DNA from: Acidobacteriota bacterium
GTDB taxonomy: Bacteria > Acidobacteriota > Thermoanaerobaculia > Multivoradales > J023
Reading direction: 5' to 3'
Assembly: GCA_029263395.1 (NCBI GenBank)
Contig: JAJCXO010000156.1
Location: 107,529 to 171,528 of the forward strand
DNA length: 64,000 bases
Of this stretch, positions 60,490-64,000 are shown one piece after another. A model generated the notes under the pieces. The model searched no databases. It saw only the letters and a list, made by a program, of their open reading frames with translations, and had not been told where the DNA came from. Positions within the stretch are counted from its first letter, which is position 1. Each line of letters starts with the position of its first letter. Position numbers and translations under genes: made by a program.

Positions 60490-61376
60490 GCGGATTCTCC
60501 ACCTCACCAGTGCTGATTATCGGCATGCATCGCTCCGGCACGAGTCTGTTGACACGGCTGCTAGAGCAACAAGGTCTATACGTTGGCTGGAGACTCGCGG
60601 CCAACCACGAAGCAAGCTTCTTCAACAAGCGCAACAGCTGGTTACTTGCCTCTGCGGGTGGCAGATGGGACACGCCATCTACGTTTGACCACGTACTCGG
60701 AGACCAAGAAGGACTCGTACTAGCCAAGAAGTACCTGCAAGAAGGACTCGGCTCGCCGGCCATCTTTGAGTTTCTTGGCCCTTGGCGCTACTTACGCTAT
60801 CGATCGCTATTCGCCATGCAGGAACCCTGGGGGTGGAAAGATCCACGCACCACCATAACACTTCCTATTTGGTTGTCTCTTTTTCCTAACGCACGGATTT
60901 TGCACGTTGTTCGAAATGGTATCGACGTCGCCCAGTCACTTTACAAGCGACAACAGGTCGGGCGCAGCCTGGGGCGACGAAACATGGAGCGACACTCACG
61001 ATTGATGCAGCTTGTGCCCAAGAAAGGGTGGTTCGGCACGTCTCCCCGTGCGGCCAGTCGGCAGAGCGCATTCGAAATCTGGGAGGAATACTTATCCTAC
61101 GCAGATCGATTTACCAAGGATCTGGGAGAACAAGTCCTCGAGTTACGCTTTGAAGACCTGCTCGATGCTCCACGAACAGAGATGGAGCGCATTCTCGAGT
61201 TCTGCGGCCTGCAACCGGCCACCCGGGCTCTCGACAGCGCACTCCAGGCAATCCGGCCCAATAGAGCCTTTTCCTTTCGCCACGATGCTGAACTCCGCCA
61301 ACTCTGGAGCAGAAACCGTGAAGCTCCATGGATGGTTCACCACGGCTACGATAGCCTAGAACTTCGTTTCGAATGA
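60486..61376 (+). CDS. PAPS-dependent sulfotransferase
   Basis: A 296-residue sulfotransferase using 3'-phosphoadenosine-5'-phosphosulfate. The 5'-phosphosulfate-binding loop is PVLIIGMHRSGTSLLTRLL and the 3'-phosphate-binding motif is ILHVVRNGIDVAQSLYKRQQ. EPWGWKDPRTTITLPIWLSL and VLELRFEDLLDAPRTEMERI are further family landmarks. It probably places sulfate on a sugar hydroxyl of the glycan made by the neighbouring transferases. It overlaps both neighbours by four bases. PAPS-synthesis genes are not in the window. Confidence 0.87.
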   Translation: MSGFSTSPVLIIGMHRSGTSLLTRLLEQQGLYVGWRLAANHEASFFNKRNSWLLASAGGRWDTPSTFDHVLGDQEGLVLAKKYLQEGLGSPAIFEFLGPWRYLRYRSLFAMQEPWGWKDPRTTITLPIWLSLFPNARILHVVRNGIDVAQSLYKRQQVGRSLGRRNMERHSRLMQLVPKKGWFGTSPRAASRQSAFEIWEEYLSYADRFTKDLGEQVLELRFEDLLDAPRTEMERILEFCGLQPATRALDSALQAIRPNRAFSFRHDAELRQLWSRNREAPWMVHHGYDSLELRFE

Positions 61377-63247
61377 CTCAACGGCTTCTCGTTATCGACG
61401 ACTCTTGTGATCTCGGTTCGGTCAAGCGGGAGGACTTGGCTAACTTCACTGACCTACTCATGCTCTGTTGGGTTGCTCCCGATACTCTCAATCGCCTCGT
61501 TGGAGCGGATGGCCCTACTTACTTCGACCTGCTCCAGATCGTTGGTGGGCACCGACGCTGGGAAGAAGAGGCCGCCGCACTCGCCAAGACGATTTGCAAT
61601 GAGGGCCCCGCTCATCACGGACACCCTTGGCGTGAATTTCTAGTCGAACCATTGTTCGCCGAGGCTCGAACTGTCCAGGCTATTCTTGACACGTTCCGCC
61701 TTTGCCGCCAGCGGGTTCATGCTGCCTGGCAGTTCGAGATTCACTTGTGGATCCGAACCGAGTCAGAACAAATTTTCCGCGCTCTTGCGGCGGGTTCTGA
61801 TCTCGAGTCGATGATTCAGTCCCCCGCTCCGACTCACCGGCCGAAACGAACCCGAGCTAGTTTGCCTCAGAGGCTAGCCCGACGGCTTCGCCAAGCTCGT
61901 GTTACTGGGAATTGGCGCGCCCAGGTTCGCAATCTCGCGACCCAAGCCGATCCAGACTTTGGCCATCGGATCAGGGCCAGCCGACTGCTGTCAACCCCAG
62001 ATATCACTTCTAACGGAGTGACGTTTTTTTCTTCTTACCTGAACAATAGTCGAACTCTCAAGACGGTGGAGCCTTACTTTCCACAAGGCGCTACATGGAT
62101 CGTGACCAACAGCCCCGCCAGAAAGGGTGCCCAAAGTCGTAACAGTCTCATTCATGACCTCTGGCGATTCGCCCCAAAAACTCTACCAGCCTGGGTCAAA
62201 TCGGCTTATCATCAGGACACGTCCCGTGTGGCAGACTTCGCTTCCTTAGGTACCTCGAGGCAGAGAGCAGTTCGGACTTGGCTGCATCAGAGCCCAACCT
62301 GGCATTATTGGCACGATGCAGGCCTCACAACTTTGCTTCGTTTGACGGCCTGCTGGGAAGCCTATTTGGAACAGGCCAGCCCAAAGCTCGTTGCGATTGC
62401 CAATCATTGGGGTATCGAGGGTTGGCTCGCGCGGATTGCGAAGCAACGAGGTACTGCCGTTGTTGAGCTAATGCATGGCGTGTTAGGCGGCCCGTTCTAT
62501 ACCGAGGGACCGCTCGCTGCTGATGCATTGATCGTCTGGGGAGATTTCTGGCGACAGCAACGACCCGAATCCCAACACTCCCGCATTCATGTTTTCAACC
62601 CCGGACCTATCGCCGACCAAGAGCACTCGAAGGCACCTTCCGAAAGACTACGAGTCACCTACCTCTCGTGGCCCTTCGACCGCAGTCCTTTCTACAACGC
62701 TGGCGAGCTACAAGATGGCTTTATTGATCTCTTTCATGAAATTCTCGAAGAGCACAACTGTCAGCTGACGATTCGAGGTCACCCACTAGAGAATCTTTCG
62801 GACTTGACTCGACGTTGGCAACAACGATTCGGAGAACTTCCACAACATCTTCAGCTCAGTCAAAACGAACCGCTGTCTAGTGTGCTCGAACAAACAGATA
62901 TCGCAATCATGTTTCGGTCTACCGTTCTGCTGGATTGCCTCGCTCGCGATATTCCAGTGCTTATCCCGGGATGGATAGACTTCGATTGGAACCACAGCCT
63001 CCAACAAATTTCAGGTATTCGGCTGGTAACAGATTTCCCTGATCTAAAACGGCAACTTAAAGCCTGGCTCAAATCCCCGCCCGCCCTAGACCGGCGCCAG
63101 ACTCGCCATTTCTTGCGGCCGGCCGGCGAAGGCGAGCGGGCTTTCCGTACCTTGCTGGCAGAACTGTCGGAGGCAAGACCTACGCCTACGCCATCTAGTC
63201 CCGCCGAAGATTTCGAGGATTCGACGTCCTGGGCATGCGAACGCTGA
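61373..63247 (+). CDS. Unassigned GT-B-like glycan enzyme B
   Basis: A 624-residue protein not placed in a named family. It is long, soluble and has a GT-B-like C-terminal part: VVELMHGVLGGPFYTEGPLA, ADALIVWGDFWRQQRPES, YLSWPFDRSPFYN, LTIRGHPLENLSDLTRRW and TDIAIMFRSTVLLDCLARDI. The pattern of a His-Gly loop, a GHP segment and a region resembling S.T.LL....P resembles capsule transferases and the neighbouring enzyme A. The N-terminal 190 residues (LLMLCWVAPDTLNRLVGADG, a basic stretch RARLPQRLARRLRQ-like) are unique to it. ATGA overlap with the sulfotransferase and a 13-bp overlap with the next gene show it belongs to the operon. Confidence 0.66.
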   Translation: MTQRLLVIDDSCDLGSVKREDLANFTDLLMLCWVAPDTLNRLVGADGPTYFDLLQIVGGHRRWEEEAAALAKTICNEGPAHHGHPWREFLVEPLFAEARTVQAILDTFRLCRQRVHAAWQFEIHLWIRTESEQIFRALAAGSDLESMIQSPAPTHRPKRTRASLPQRLARRLRQARVTGNWRAQVRNLATQADPDFGHRIRASRLLSTPDITSNGVTFFSSYLNNSRTLKTVEPYFPQGATWIVTNSPARKGAQSRNSLIHDLWRFAPKTLPAWVKSAYHQDTSRVADFASLGTSRQRAVRTWLHQSPTWHYWHDAGLTTLLRLTACWEAYLEQASPKLVAIANHWGIEGWLARIAKQRGTAVVELMHGVLGGPFYTEGPLAADALIVWGDFWRQQRPESQHSRIHVFNPGPIADQEHSKAPSERLRVTYLSWPFDRSPFYNAGELQDGFIDLFHEILEEHNCQLTIRGHPLENLSDLTRRWQQRFGELPQHLQLSQNEPLSSVLEQTDIAIMFRSTVLLDCLARDIPVLIPGWIDFDWNHSLQQISGIRLVTDFPDLKRQLKAWLKSPPALDRRQTRHFLRPAGEGERAFRTLLAELSEARPTPTPSSPAEDFEDSTSWACER

Positions 63248-64000
63248 TTTTGACGCCCGCCTACCCGCATGCGAACAGCCCGACCGAGGCGTTGTTCAAC
63301 GAGCGCCACGCTCAGGCCTTGCGACAAATGGCACACCAGCCCACCGTCATGTTGGTCAAGCCTTGGCTTCCAGATGCCCTCGCTCGAGTCTTGCCAAGTT
63401 ATCAACCGCTCTGGCGACTACCAAAACACGAGACCAGAGACGAGACGGACACGCTCTTAACCCGTTATGTCCATATTCCACAACATTGTCTACCTCAGAT
63501 AACAGTGCGCTCATGTGCGACAGCCCTGCTGCGAGATCTACGCCGCTACAAGCTAGAGGCGTCCTTCGACATCATTCAAGCACACGGTACATGGCCAGTT
63601 GGCCTTGCTGCCCCAGTCGTCGCATCTGCTCTCGCGATCCCGCTGGTCGTGACGCTCCATATCCGCGATGACCCTGAGCTTTACACCCAGACTCGAGTGC
63701 AGGCGCTATACCGCCGCATGTTCTATCAAGCAGACGCAATCGTCACTGTTGGTCGACCAATGGATCGATTTCTCGTCGAGTTGGGATTCGAAGGTCGCGC
63801 TCTGCGGATCGCTAACGGAATTGATTTGGAAACGATAGAGGATGCAGTCCACGGCATCGAGCCTTCTCGCCAAGAATGGGGTCGACTGGTCAGTGTGTCG
63901 AACCTCTGGCCAATCAAAGGCATCGACTGCAATCTGCTTGCCCTGGCCCGACTCGAGCAGGCAGGTGTCTCTTGGCGAAGCTACACCATTGTGGGCGAAG
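63235..64000 (+). CDS. Family 4 glycosyltransferase (partial, runs off the window)
   Basis: An open frame from the ATG at 63235 to the window edge, with no stop (255 codons seen). It begins MRTLILTPAYPHANSPTEAL and continues with FDIIQAHGTWPVGLAAPVVA, IPLVVTLHIRDDPE, FYQADAIVTVGRPMDRFLVE and RIANGIDLETIED, then GRLVSVSNLWPIKGIDCNLL. This is the N-terminal and linker part of a GT-B family 4 glycosyltransferase; the EX7E motif lies beyond the edge. It overlaps the previous gene by 13 bp. Confidence 0.82.
   Translation, partial: MRTLILTPAYPHANSPTEALFNERHAQALRQMAHQPTVMLVKPWLPDALARVLPSYQPLWRLPKHETRDETDTLLTRYVHIPQHCLPQITVRSCATALLRDLRRYKLEASFDIIQAHGTWPVGLAAPVVASALAIPLVVTLHIRDDPELYTQTRVQALYRRMFYQADAIVTVGRPMDRFLVELGFEGRALRIANGIDLETIEDAVHGIEPSRQEWGRLVSVSNLWPIKGIDCNLLALARLEQAGVSWRSYTIVGE

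Noticed and set aside
1..64000. tRNA, rRNA or tmRNA genes
   Set aside because: No cloverleaf, rRNA core or tmRNA end signatures were recognised by eye, including near smpB; a covariance scan would be needed to be certain.

Overview
The window is GC-rich DNA from a Gram-negative bacterium. Two multidomain Hanks-type Ser/Thr kinases, a secreted protein of the 'VWFA-related Acidobacterial domain' type (20096-23248), a secreted BNR protein ending in a DGFESG...W tail, and Wza/Wzc/Wzm/Wzt homologues needing two membranes all fit Acidobacteriota, perhaps near Thermoanaerobaculia. This placement is inferred from gene content; no rRNA gene is present to test it.

Region 1 (1-16 kb) holds a TPR-bearing Ser/Thr kinase, a 3719-residue repetitive surface protein (about 24 + 8 Ig/cadherin-like repeats and a DNRLRE-like end) closed by a clear terminator, and a secreted BNR/sialidase-fold protein. 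Region 2 (16-20.1 kb) is a repeat island. A REP-associated tyrosine (Y1/HUH) transposase lies between REP-like repeats that point one way on its left and the other way on its right. An exported alpha/beta hydrolase follows, then two opposed arrays of a second, 41-42 bp repeat.

Region 3 (20-41 kb) is mostly chromosomal housekeeping and signalling: VWFA protein, MATE exporter, Lon with an unusual acidic insertion, a GT39-like membrane protein, a Bax-inhibitor-1 protein, SmpB, DUF4390 plus an NtrY-like histidine kinase, a lipase-like hydrolase, a second Ser/Thr kinase, an EF-G paralogue with a changed G3 motif, a TfoX C-terminal-domain protein, and an ECF sigma / small membrane protein / PDZ protein set.

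Region 4 (41-64 kb) is a surface-polysaccharide locus. On the minus strand is a Wza - Wzc (tyrosine kinase) - CpsB phosphatase - periplasmic TPR operon. On the plus strand are a secreted unknown, a structured leader, then fcl (GDP-L-fucose), a NusG/RfaH-like regulator, pseC, a fused pseG-pseH, pseI, an ABC exporter (wzm, wzt), an acyltransferase, and six glycosyltransferase, sulfotransferase and GT-like genes, the last cut by the window end. Together they point to an exported glycan containing pseudaminic-acid-type sugar and fucose, probably acylated and sulfated. pseB, pseF and gmd are not in the window.

A cross-cutting feature is the recurrence of 15-bp tandem arrays of unrelated sequence (about 1766, 23138, 26397 and 41069); three are coding and add five-residue repeats.
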